Assembly: GCA_046565765.1 (NCBI GenBank)
Contig: JBKHXX010000093.1
Coordinates: forward strand, 78,970 to 142,969
Length of the DNA stretch: 64,000 nt
Direction of reading: 5' to 3'
Source of the DNA: JBFMCT01 sp046565765
GTDB taxonomy: Bacteria; Actinomycetota; Acidimicrobiia; Acidimicrobiales; AC-14
A program made the position numbers and the translations under genes. Shown piece after piece: positions 44,335 through 51,126 of this stretch; the first letter of the stretch is position 1; the number at the start of each line of letters is the position of its first letter. Below the pieces are notes generated by a model. The model was not told the origin of the DNA. It did no database searches and saw only the letters and a program-made list of their open reading frames with translations.

Positions 44335-45763
44335 AACGCCGCCTGTCGTGATCAGCGCCGCCAGCCAGGTCCTGGCCCACGTGCCGGGACTGGCCCGTCA
44401 CGGCTCCAAACCCCAGCGCGAGCTGGCCAAGAAGGGCGACGTGGAGGCCAAGTTCCTGGCGTCGCTCCGCTCCTACGAGGACGCCGTCGCCTACCCCGCC
44501 CACCAGGCCTACATCGGGACCTTCCACCCCCGGAAGCTGCCCGAGCGGCCGTGGTTCGGCCAGACCGGCGAAGCCGACCGCCGGGGGCCCGACGGCGAGA
44601 TCTGGCCGGAAGAGGAGGCCATGGGCCTGCTCGCCGCGGTCGACGAGTTCGACCTGGTCACGCTGTCGCCCGAGGCCGCCGAGCGGGCTGCGGCGGCCGT
44701 CTCCGGCCATCCGCTCGCCAAGGGCCTCCAGGTCGACCGCATCGCCAAGGCGGCGGGCGACGTGGAGGCGGTGGCGGCCGAGCCCGGCGCCCTGCCCCTC
44801 CACCTCCGCACCGGCGAGCTGGCCGGCGCCATCCGCTGCGGCCAGCTCGACGACGCCTCGCTGGCCGCCGACGTGCTGCTCGAGAACCTGTCCTCCAAGC
44901 TGACCGCCAGCCTGGCCCTGCTCCACCTCCTCGACCGCCACACCGTCGACCCGGCCTCGATCGACTACGTGCTGGGCTGCGGGGAGGAGGCGGTGGGCGA
45001 CCGCTACCAGCGCGGCGGGGGCAACATGGCCAAGGCGGTGGCGGGGTTCTGCGGGTTGAGCGAGGCCTCCGGCGCCGACGTCAAGGACTTCTGCGCCGCC
45101 CCCATCCCCGCCCTGGTCATGGCTTCGAGCCTGGTGGGGGCGGGCGTGTTCGACCGGGTCGCGGTGGTGGCCGGGGGCTCGCTGGCCAAGCTGGGCATGA
45201 AGTTCCAGGGCCACCTCAGCCACGACATGCCGGTGATGGAGGACGTGCTGGGCGGCGCCGCCGCCATCGTCCAGCGCGACGACGGCCGGTCGCCGGTCAT
45301 CCGCCTCGACGCGGTCGGCCGTCACAAGGTGTCCCACGGCGGGGCGGCCCCGCAGATCATGGAGGCCCTGGCCCTGGAGCCCCTCGGCCGCCTCGGCCTG
45401 GCCACCACCGACGTGGACGACTTCGCCACCGAGCTGCACAACCCGGAGATCACCGAGCCGCAGGGGTCGGGCAACGTCCCCGAGCGCAACTACAAGACGA
45501 TCGCCGCCCTGGCCGCCCGCCGGGGCGACATCGACCGGGCCGGCATCGCCGACTGGGTGTCCGCCCGGGGCATGCCCGGGTTCTCCCCCACGCAGGGCCA
45601 TCTGGCCTCCGCCGTCTGCTACCTCCCCCACGCCATCGAGCGATTGACCAGCGGCGATGCGGGAAGAGTGATGTTGCTGGCCAAGGGCAGCCTGTTCCTG
45701 GGCCGCCTTTGCCAGCTCTCCGACGGCATGAGCATCCTGTTGGAACGCAACCCCGCGACGTGA
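44327..45763 (+). CDS. grdC: glycine reductase component C beta-like subunit
   Basis: A 478-residue protein matching GrdC over its length: LRSYEDAVAYPAHQAYIGTF, CGEEAVGDRYQRGGGNMAKA, GADVKDFCAAPIPALVMA with the likely catalytic Cys256, VGRHKVSHGGAAPQ, APTQ-like SPTQGHLASAVCYL, and LLAKGSLFLGRLCQLSDGMS. In glycine reductase GrdC/GrdD release acetyl phosphate from the selenoether made on GrdA. The fold is thiolase-like. GTG at 44327 is preferred over one at 44309 because of the promoter box. GrdD is not in the window. Confidence 0.93.
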   Translation: MPETPPVVISAASQVLAHVPGLARHGSKPQRELAKKGDVEAKFLASLRSYEDAVAYPAHQAYIGTFHPRKLPERPWFGQTGEADRRGPDGEIWPEEEAMGLLAAVDEFDLVTLSPEAAERAAAAVSGHPLAKGLQVDRIAKAAGDVEAVAAEPGALPLHLRTGELAGAIRCGQLDDASLAADVLLENLSSKLTASLALLHLLDRHTVDPASIDYVLGCGEEAVGDRYQRGGGNMAKAVAGFCGLSEASGADVKDFCAAPIPALVMASSLVGAGVFDRVAVVAGGSLAKLGMKFQGHLSHDMPVMEDVLGGAAAIVQRDDGRSPVIRLDAVGRHKVSHGGAAPQIMEALALEPLGRLGLATTDVDDFATELHNPEITEPQGSGNVPERNYKTIAALAARRGDIDRAGIADWVSARGMPGFSPTQGHLASAVCYLPHAIERLTSGDAGRVMLLAKGSLFLGRLCQLSDGMSILLERNPAT

Positions 45764-45770
45764 GGCCCAC

Positions 45771-46106
45771 ATGCAAGACGTGACGACCGACAACTTCGAC
45801 GAGACGGTGGCCGAGGGCGTGACCCTCATCGACGTCTGGGGGCCCTCCTGCGCCCCATGCCTGGCCATGATGCCCGACGTCGAGCGCTTCGCCGAGGAGC
45901 GGGCCGCCGACTTCAAGGTGGTCAAGCTCGAGGCGCCCAAGGCCCGGCGGCTGTGCATGCGCCTCAAGGTCATGGGCCTGCCCGCCTTCCTGATGTTCCG
46001 CGACGGCGAGGAGATCGGGCGCATCGGAGGCAACGACGTGAACATGCAGGTCCTTCGATCGTGGGTGGACGAGACGCTCTCCGCCCCTGCCGGCCAGAGG
46101 GGGTGA
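45771..46106 (+). CDS. thioredoxin family protein of the grd operon
   Basis: A 111-residue thioredoxin-fold protein with the active site WGPSCAPC (Cys27-x2-Cys30) and the cis-Pro loop MGLPAFLMF. It lies 7 nt after grdC and 4 nt before the grdA start region (5 nt gap). In glycine reductase operons a dedicated thioredoxin re-reduces the oxidised Cys-Sec pair of GrdA; that role is expected here. The CAPC variant and the ALEAPKARRL region set it apart from housekeeping TrxA (WCGPC). Confidence 0.92.
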   Translation: MQDVTTDNFDETVAEGVTLIDVWGPSCAPCLAMMPDVERFAEERAADFKVVKLEAPKARRLCMRLKVMGLPAFLMFRDGEEIGRIGGNDVNMQVLRSWVDETLSAPAGQRG

Positions 46107-46111
46107 GCAGC

Positions 46112-46570
46112 ATGTTCGAGGGCAGGAAGGTCATCGCCCTGGGCGAGCGCGACGGCGTCTCCGGTCCGGCCATCGCCGCCTGCGTGAAGGCGGCCGGTGG
46201 CGACGTGGTCTTCGTCGCCACGGAGTGCTTCGTCTGAACGGCCTCCGGGGCCATGGACCTGCAGAGCCAGGAGGCCATCTCCCGGCTGGCCAAGACCCAC
46301 GGCACCGCTGACCTGCTCGTGCTCCTCGGCGCTCCCGACCCGGAGGCAGCCGAGATCGCAGCGGAGACGGTGGTGCTCGGAGACCCGGCTTACGCAGGTG
46401 CCCTGGCCGAGGCCCAGTTGGGCCTCGACGTGTACCACGTGCTCGACGACGACGTCCGCAAGGCCGTCCCCGACGACGTCTGGGAGGACCAGATCGGCGT
46501 GATGGCCGACATCCTCGACGCCGACGCCCTCACCGAGGCGGTGGCCGGCATGCGAGCCCAGAAGCCCTGA
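46112..46570 (+). CDS. grdA: glycine reductase component A selenoprotein, UGA = Sec42
   Basis: 152 residues reading TGA at 46235-46237 as selenocysteine. The redox motif is Cys39-Phe-Val-Sec42 (ATECFV-Sec-TASGAMDL), as in clostridial GrdA where Sec44 carries the carboxymethyl selenoether. Flanks also fit GrdA: GRKVIALGERDGVSGPAI at the start, AAETVVLGDPAYAGALAEAQLGL and VWEDQIGVMADILDADAL at the end. Length is close to the usual 150-160. GGGGTGAG precedes the ATG. Read conventionally, only a headless frame from 46253 would be called. Confidence 0.95.
46235..46276 (+). promoter_or_regulatory. UGA selenocysteine codon and SECIS-like stem in grdA
   Basis: After the TGA a 7-bp stem GGCCTCC (46240-46246) pairs with GGAGGCC (46270-46276), closing a 23-nt GG-starting loop; a smaller GGCC/GGCC hairpin (46240-46243 with 46249-46252) is an alternative. 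Weaker than the grdB hairpin but correctly placed. Confidence 0.6.
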
Positions 46571-46579
46571 CTGACCCAC

Positions 46580-46630
46580 CGTTTTGGGGCGTCTGAACCA
46601 CGCCAGAGGTGGCTGAGGCGCCTCAAAACG
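46580..46630. terminator. bidirectional stem-loop after grdA (copy 2)
   Basis: Outer arms CGTTTTGGGGCGTC / CGCCTCAAAACG, inner arms CCAC / GTGG around a short loop. Same design and partly the same sequence as the element at 3690-3737, again between converging genes, 10 nt after grdA. Confidence 0.7.
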
Positions 46631-46638
46631 AGGGGGGG

Positions 46639-47181
46639 TCAGCCCGGTAAGGGGGGGACGGTGGGAACTACGGGGTTGACCACCACCGGCTTGACCGGCG
46701 TCACCGGCGCGGGTGCGACCGGCCCGGGCAGGGGCTGTGGCAGCGGTGGGAGCGACACCGGCGACGGCAGCGTCGGCGCCGACGAGACGCCCGGGCCCGG
46801 CACGGGCCCGGGCCGGGCCACGGGCTGGGGTGTCGGGACGGGCGGCGGAGCCGGCGCCACGGCGGCGGACGGCTCGGCCGCGGGCGGACCAGCGGCGACC
46901 TCCGGCGCGGGCGGAGGGGCGGCGACGACCGGCGGGGGGGACGGCTCGGGCGGGGAGTCGGCGACCAGGGCCGGCGGGGGAGGCTCGGGCGGCGCCGCCA
47001 CCGACGTCACGGTCGAAGGCCGGGGCAGGGTGCGCACCTCGCGGGCGGCGGGCTCCCCGCTACGCACCTCTCTGACCACGAGGGCCACCCCGAGCACGGC
47101 CAGGGCCCACAGGGCCAGGTTCACCCGGTAGGCCACGGGCAGCGCGGCGGCCCTCCGCTCCGCCGTACGCAGGCTACCCAC
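46639..47181 (-). CDS. single-pass membrane protein with Pro/Ala-rich tail
   Basis: A 180-residue protein: a short cytosolic start (MGSLRTAERRAAALPVAYRV in part), one membrane segment (about residues 20-38, NLALWALAVLGVALVV), then about 135 residues of Pro/Ala/Val low complexity. Such tails occur in actinobacterial proteins that cross the thick cell wall. No enzymatic motif. The start codon is supported by position, not by a strong ribosome site. It converges on grdA with the terminator between them. Confidence 0.65.
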   Translation of the reverse strand: MGSLRTAERRAAALPVAYRVNLALWALAVLGVALVVREVRSGEPAAREVRTLPRPSTVTSVAAPPEPPPPALVADSPPEPSPPPVVAAPPPAPEVAAGPPAAEPSAAVAPAPPPVPTPQPVARPGPVPGPGVSSAPTLPSPVSLPPLPQPLPGPVAPAPVTPVKPVVVNPVVPTVPPLPG

Positions 47182-47191
47182 CCGCAGGAAT

Positions 47192-47677
47192 CTACGAGTT
47201 GTAGGGCTTCTGGGTCACGACGGCGGAGCCCTGGCCGAGGGAACGTGCCTCGGCTAGCTGGGCCTGCAGCGTCTGCTTGCGCTCGACCACGTCGTCGCCC
47301 AGCTCGGTGACGAGACCGGGCAGGGCTTCCTGCATCTTGGGGAAGAGCTCGCTCTCCTCCTCCTGGACGTGGTGGTCGACGCTCTCCTTGAGCTGCTGGA
47401 CGAGCCCCGACACGTCGTTGCCGGCGGCCACGCCTGCCTCGATCTGGGAGACGAGCTGCTTGGCCTCCTGGTGCTCGTGGCGGGCCTCGTTGGCCAGGCC
47501 GGTGCCCAGCTTGGTGGCGACGATGGGGTAGACGAGCTCCTCCTCCAGCAGCGAGTGCACGGTGAGCTCGTCGCAGATCTGCATGGCCACGCCGGGGTCC
47601 TGCGACTGCTCGAACTGCGAGAAGAGGCCTTCGACGGTGCGGTGGTCGTCCATCAAGAGAGCGAAGACGTCGGGCAT
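47192..47677 (-). CDS. hemerythrin domain protein
   Basis: A 161-residue four-helix hemerythrin-type protein (DcrH/hemerythrin HHE family) with di-iron ligands in LLMDDHRTVEGLF, TVHSLLEEELVYP, ARHEHQEAK and VDHHVQEEESELFP. It probably binds O2 or responds to NO and redox stress. GGGAGGATC lies 5 nt before the ATG at 47677. It lies 10 nt upstream of the Pro-rich gene's start on the same strand. Confidence 0.9.
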   Translation of the reverse strand: MPDVFALLMDDHRTVEGLFSQFEQSQDPGVAMQICDELTVHSLLEEELVYPIVATKLGTGLANEARHEHQEAKQLVSQIEAGVAAGNDVSGLVQQLKESVDHHVQEEESELFPKMQEALPGLVTELGDDVVERKQTLQAQLAEARSLGQGSAVVTQKPYNS

Positions 47678-47783
47678 CAGGATCCTCCCTAGGTAGCGGG
47701 TGCCTTCTACCCGTCTTCGTCCGCCGTCCAATCTTCACAGGCCTCCGGTGGCCGGCTCTCAGCGAACTCACAGCTGGGCGGTG

Positions 47784-47789
47784 GACACT
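47784..47789 (+). promoter_or_regulatory. -10-like box of leaderless protease promoter
   Basis: GACACT, 6 nt, then the ATG at 47796. No ribosome site is visible. Confidence 0.35.
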
Positions 47790-47795
47790 GACCTC

Positions 47796-49064
47796 ATGGA
47801 GACCGACGCCACCGTGCAGCCGACGGTTCCGTCGGCGGATCCTCCCCGGCCGGACCCCTCCGGCGAACCCACCCGACCCATCTTCCTCCCGCCCTCCAGC
47901 GCCGTCCCCCCGCCGCCTCCGCCCGCGCCGCCTCAGGGCCCGCCCCGGGCGGGTGTGGGCACGGTCGTGCTCGTCGTGGTCGCGCTGCTGGCCGGAGCGC
48001 TGGGCGGCGCCCTCGTGTCGGCCCTGCGGGACGACAACGGCGGCGGGGCCCCGTCGGCCACGACCGCCGCCACGGGCGGGAACAACAGCAGCGTCATCGC
48101 CCAGCCCGCGGACGTGCAGGGGATCCTGGCCAAGGTCGAGCCCGGCGTGGTCTCGATCCGCACCCAGGCGGCCCGGCCCGGCCGGTTCTTCCCCCAGAGC
48201 GGGGCGGGAACGGGCATGGTGCTCACGCCCGACGGCGAGGTGCTGACCAACGCCCACGTGGTGGCCGGGGCCACGACGATCGAGGTGCGCGTCTCCACCG
48301 AGGAGAGCTGGCGGACCGCCGACCTGGTGGGCGCCAACAGCTCCCAGGACGTCGCCCTCCTGCGCGTCCGCAACGCCAGCAACCTGAAGACCGTCGAGCT
48401 GGGCCGTTCCACCGACCTCAAGGTGGGCGACGACGTCATCGCCATCGGCAACGCCCTCGACCTCGACGGCGGGCTCACCGTGACCCAGGGCATCGTCTCC
48501 GCCCTCAACCGCAACATCTCCGAGGGCAGCGACCGTCTGGAAGGGCTGATCCAGACCGACGCCGCCATCAACCCCGGCAACTCGGGGGGGCCGCTGGTCA
48601 ACGCCGCCGGCCAGGTGGTGGGCATCAACACGGCGGTGGCGGGCGAGGCCCAGAACATCGGCTTCGCCATCGCCATCGACCGGGCCAAGCCGCTCATCGA
48701 CACGATCCGGTCGCGCGGCACGAGCGGGTCGGGCACCACCGGCTCGACCACGCCCCCGGGCGTCGAGCCAGGCCTCGCCTACCTCGGGGTCACCACCCGG
48801 ACGCTCGACGCGGGCACGGCGGCCGCCCTGGGCGTGGGCCAGGCGACGGGCGCGGTGGTGACGGAGGTCCTGGGCGACTCGGCCGCCTCCCGGGCCGGCC
48901 TGCGCCCTGGCGACGTGATCGTGTCGGTCGGAGGCACCCCGGTAGCCAGCGCCGACGAGGTCGGCGCCGCGGTGCGCTCCCACAAGCCGGGCGACACCGT
49001 CGACCTCTCCTGGGCCCGGGGCCGCCAGCGCCTCACCGCCAAGGTCACCCTGGGCTCCACCTGA
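47796..49064 (+). CDS. membrane-anchored trypsin-like serine protease with PDZ domain (HtrA/DegP type)
   Basis: A 422-residue protease. A Pro-rich cytosolic N-terminus precedes one membrane segment (about residues 52-75, VGTVVLVVVALLAGALGGAL). The catalytic triad is His154 (TNAHVV), Asp185 (SSQDVALL) and Ser263 (GNSGGPLV), and a PDZ domain covers about residues 325-420 (ASRAGLRPGDVIVSVGGTPV). HtrA proteins degrade or refold damaged envelope proteins. The ATG at 47796 is chosen because of the promoter spacing; the upstream frame lacks conserved sequence. Confidence 0.95.
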   Translation: METDATVQPTVPSADPPRPDPSGEPTRPIFLPPSSAVPPPPPPAPPQGPPRAGVGTVVLVVVALLAGALGGALVSALRDDNGGGAPSATTAATGGNNSSVIAQPADVQGILAKVEPGVVSIRTQAARPGRFFPQSGAGTGMVLTPDGEVLTNAHVVAGATTIEVRVSTEESWRTADLVGANSSQDVALLRVRNASNLKTVELGRSTDLKVGDDVIAIGNALDLDGGLTVTQGIVSALNRNISEGSDRLEGLIQTDAAINPGNSGGPLVNAAGQVVGINTAVAGEAQNIGFAIAIDRAKPLIDTIRSRGTSGSGTTGSTTPPGVEPGLAYLGVTTRTLDAGTAAALGVGQATGAVVTEVLGDSAASRAGLRPGDVIVSVGGTPVASADEVGAAVRSHKPGDTVDLSWARGRQRLTAKVTLGST

Positions 49065-49239
49065 TCTCGGCGGGACGGTTGCCCCCCGGCCGTCCCGCCG
49101 ACCCCCTCCGCCGGCCAGGTCCCGACGTCACCCCCCAGTCGCAGCCGGACCTGGCCGCCGGCCCCCGGGCCCGGTTGGTTTTCCGGCTTTCGGCCACGGG
49201 TAGGCCTTCAGTACGTCTTGAGAGAACGAGGTGAGGTTC

Positions 49240-49461
49240 ATGAGCGACCGCGAACGTCCCGAAGGTGAGGGCATCCTTCCCGACTCCGACGCATTCGTGC
49301 GTCCCCCGGGCGGCCCGGCGATGAGCCAGGCCGGCATGATGCCGGGTGGCCCCGAGATGGAGGGCTGGAAGCGGCCGCTGAAGGACGAGGCCAACCTCGA
49401 CACCGAGGAGTCGATCGAGGAGCAGGCAGCCAACCTCCGCGACCGCGTCGACAACGGCTGA
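49240..49461 (+). CDS. small acidic protein (73 aa)
   Basis: A 73-residue protein, MSDRERPEGEGILPDSDAF then Gly/Met/Pro-rich and a C-terminal helix rich in Glu/Asp (LKDEANLDTEESIEEQAANL). GAGGTGAGG lies just before the ATG; a GTG at 49231 would add three residues. Followed by a clear terminator. No family recognised. Confidence 0.7.
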   Translation: MSDRERPEGEGILPDSDAFVRPPGGPAMSQAGMMPGGPEMEGWKRPLKDEANLDTEESIEEQAANLRDRVDNG

Positions 49462-49486
49462 CGCTTCGCCAAGACCAGAGTCTCGA

Positions 49487-49517
49487 ACGAAGGACGGCTC
49501 CTAGAGCCGTCCTTCGT
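49487..49517. terminator. bidirectional hairpin
   Basis: Perfect 14-bp arms (ACGAAGGACGGCTC and complement) with a CTA loop, between the converging small genes at 49240 and 49530. Confidence 0.8.
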
Positions 49518-49529
49518 CGCGTCCCGCCC

Positions 49530-49751
49530 CTATGCGCTGCGCCGGAGCTCGGCGGGCGACGGCTGCTCCGCCCGCACGGGCAGCGAGACGGCAGGCCGGG
49601 GCCGGAGCGGCCGCCGCCGCCTGAACAGCCGCCAGCCGCGGCGCCTGCGCCCATCGAGCGAATGGGCGAGCCGCTGCTGCGCCGCCTCGCGCCGTAGCTC
49701 GTCGAGCCTGGCGTTGGCCAGGGTCACCAGGTACTCACCGTACGCTTCCAC
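49530..49751 (-). CDS. small basic protein (73 aa)
   Basis: A 73-residue protein with an N-terminal helix (EAYGEYLVTLANARLDELRR) and a very Arg-rich middle (DGRRRRGWRLFRRRRPLRPR). AGGAA lies 6 nt before the GTG start. Function unknown; the basic part may bind nucleic acid or membrane. Confidence 0.65.
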   Translation of the reverse strand: MEAYGEYLVTLANARLDELRREAAQQRLAHSLDGRRRRGWRLFRRRRPLRPRPAVSLPVRAEQPSPAELRRSA

Positions 49752-49814
49752 CGCCGTTCCTTCCGCGTGAGGTCCGTCCTCACTGTGGCATCGGCGAGGG
49801 CCGGTTGCTGCGAA

Positions 49815-50450
49815 TTACCGGGGCAGGTAGGACATGGCATCGGGGAACGAGGCGGCCTGGCAGGTGGGCGTGTAGTCCTGGCGGGGCCAGGCCCGTCCCC
49901 GCGTGAGCCACACGCTGGCGATGCCGGCGGCCTGGGCGGCGCCGATGTCGGCGAACGGCGCGTCGCCGATCAGCCACGCCCCTTTCAGGCTCGAGCCGCA
50001 ACGCTCGGCCGCCAGGTCCAGCAGTCGAGGGTCGGGCTTGCGCACCCCTTCGACGGCCGAGATGCACCACGTGTCCACCAGGCGGTCGAGGCCGGTGGCC
50101 AGGATCTTGTCCTCCTGCGACGGTGACCCGTTGGTGACGATGGCGATGCGCCAACCACCGGCTCTCGCCCGCCGCAGGGCGTCCGCCACCGCCGGGTCGC
50201 AGCGGAACAGGCCCGGAAACACCCGGTAGAACTCCCGCTCGAGCTCGGCCGCCCCGTTGGCCAGGCCGAAGTGGTCCCGCACCCGGGCGAAGAAGTCGGG
50301 ACGGTCCCGGTAGCCGTCGTCGTCGTGCTCGATCAGCCAGCCCAGGGCGTCGGGCGGGAGGCCCCGCTCGTCGACGAACCCCTCGGCCCACGCCCGGAAG
50401 GCGCCGGCCCGGTCGACCACCGTGTCATCGAGGTCGCAGAGCAGGAGCAA
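49815..50450 (-). CDS. HAD family hydrolase
   Basis: A 211-residue haloacid dehalogenase-type phosphatase: motif I CDLDDTVVD (Asp6, Asp8), motif II IAIVTNGS, Lys in GVRKPDPRLLDLA, motif III LIGDAPFADIGAAQAAG. The subgroup resembles YjjG/pyrimidine-nucleotide or phosphoglycolate phosphatases; substrate unknown. A TTG directly after an upstream TGA (TGATTG) is the start, because the first motif begins five residues in and no other start fits. Confidence 0.88.
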   Translation of the reverse strand: MLLLCDLDDTVVDRAGAFRAWAEGFVDERGLPPDALGWLIEHDDDGYRDRPDFFARVRDHFGLANGAAELEREFYRVFPGLFRCDPAVADALRRARAGGWRIAIVTNGSPSQEDKILATGLDRLVDTWCISAVEGVRKPDPRLLDLAAERCGSSLKGAWLIGDAPFADIGAAQAAGIASVWLTRGRAWPRQDYTPTCQAASFPDAMSYLPR

Positions 50451-50573
50451 TCAGACGTGGACTTCCCGGGCCACGCCGTCGGAGCGGAGCAGCTGCAACC
50501 GCCAGTCGCCGCAGCACCCGGCCGTGAGCCGCCTCTGCATCTCCGAGTCCACTGCCAAGCGTCGGATCCTCAC
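50451..50573 (-). CDS. possible 40-residue leader-type protein
   Basis: A short GTG-started frame (MRIRRLAVDSEMQRRLTAG, ending SDGVAREVHV) that ends where the HAD gene starts (TGATTG). Translational coupling and a TAGCCT box 10 nt upstream, overlapping the cupin stop, support it; composition alone does not. No family recognised. Confidence 0.35.
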   Translation of the reverse strand: MRIRRLAVDSEMQRRLTAGCCGDWRLQLLRSDGVAREVHV

Positions 50574-50586
50574 TACGCCGCGGAGG

Positions 50587-51045
50587 CTAGCCGCCGGCGT
50601 GGGCGCCGCCGCCCCCGGTCCCGCCGGTCCCGTCGGGGGCCAGCTCGAAGCCGGAGAACTCGAAGCCGGGCGAGACCGTGCAGCCGGCCAGCGTCCACGG
50701 GCCCAGCACCTCGGCCGACTGCCACGCTCCGGCGGGCACGACGAGCTGGGGACGCTCGCCGCCGGCGATGTCGGGGCCGAGGACATGGCGGCGGCCGGGG
50801 TCCCCGGGGCTGGCCGCGACGCTCAGGGCCAGTGGCGCCCCGGCATAGTGGTGCCAGACCTCGGCCGCGTCGAGGCGGTGCCACGCCGACCGCTCCCCCG
50901 CCCGCAGCAGGAAGTAGATGGCGGTGCCGGGGCTGCGCTCCCCGGGGGGCGCGTCGGCCCGCCACGTCTCCCGGTACCAGCCCCCTTCGGGGTGCGGCTC
51001 CAGGTCCAGCATGTGCACGAGGTCGTCGGGGTCGGTCGAGGCCAC
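50587..51045 (-). CDS. DUF985-type cupin protein
   Basis: A 152-residue beta-barrel of the cupin_5/DUF985 family: LDLEPHPEGGWYRETWR, TAIYFLLRAGERSAWHRLDAAEVWHHYAG (in part), then LVVPAGAWQSAEVLGPWTLAGCTVSPGF. Members bind small ligands, with unknown biological role. The C-terminus is Gly-rich. CACAAT lies 6 nt before the GTG, as in other leaderless genes. Confidence 0.9.
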   Translation of the reverse strand: MASTDPDDLVHMLDLEPHPEGGWYRETWRADAPPGERSPGTAIYFLLRAGERSAWHRLDAAEVWHHYAGAPLALSVAASPGDPGRRHVLGPDIAGGERPQLVVPAGAWQSAEVLGPWTLAGCTVSPGFEFSGFELAPDGTGGTGGGGAHAGG

Positions 51046-51051
51046 GCCGCC

Positions 51052-51057
51052 ATTGTG
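51052..51057 (-). promoter_or_regulatory. -10-like box of leaderless cupin promoter
   Basis: CACAAT on the minus strand, 6 nt, then the GTG at 51045. Confidence 0.35.
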
Positions 51058-51126
51058 GTGGCGGGCGGCGCGGCGGGAAGGGTCGGGTCCGGCCCGTCGC
51101 CCGGGCCCGACCCCCCCCGACCACGG

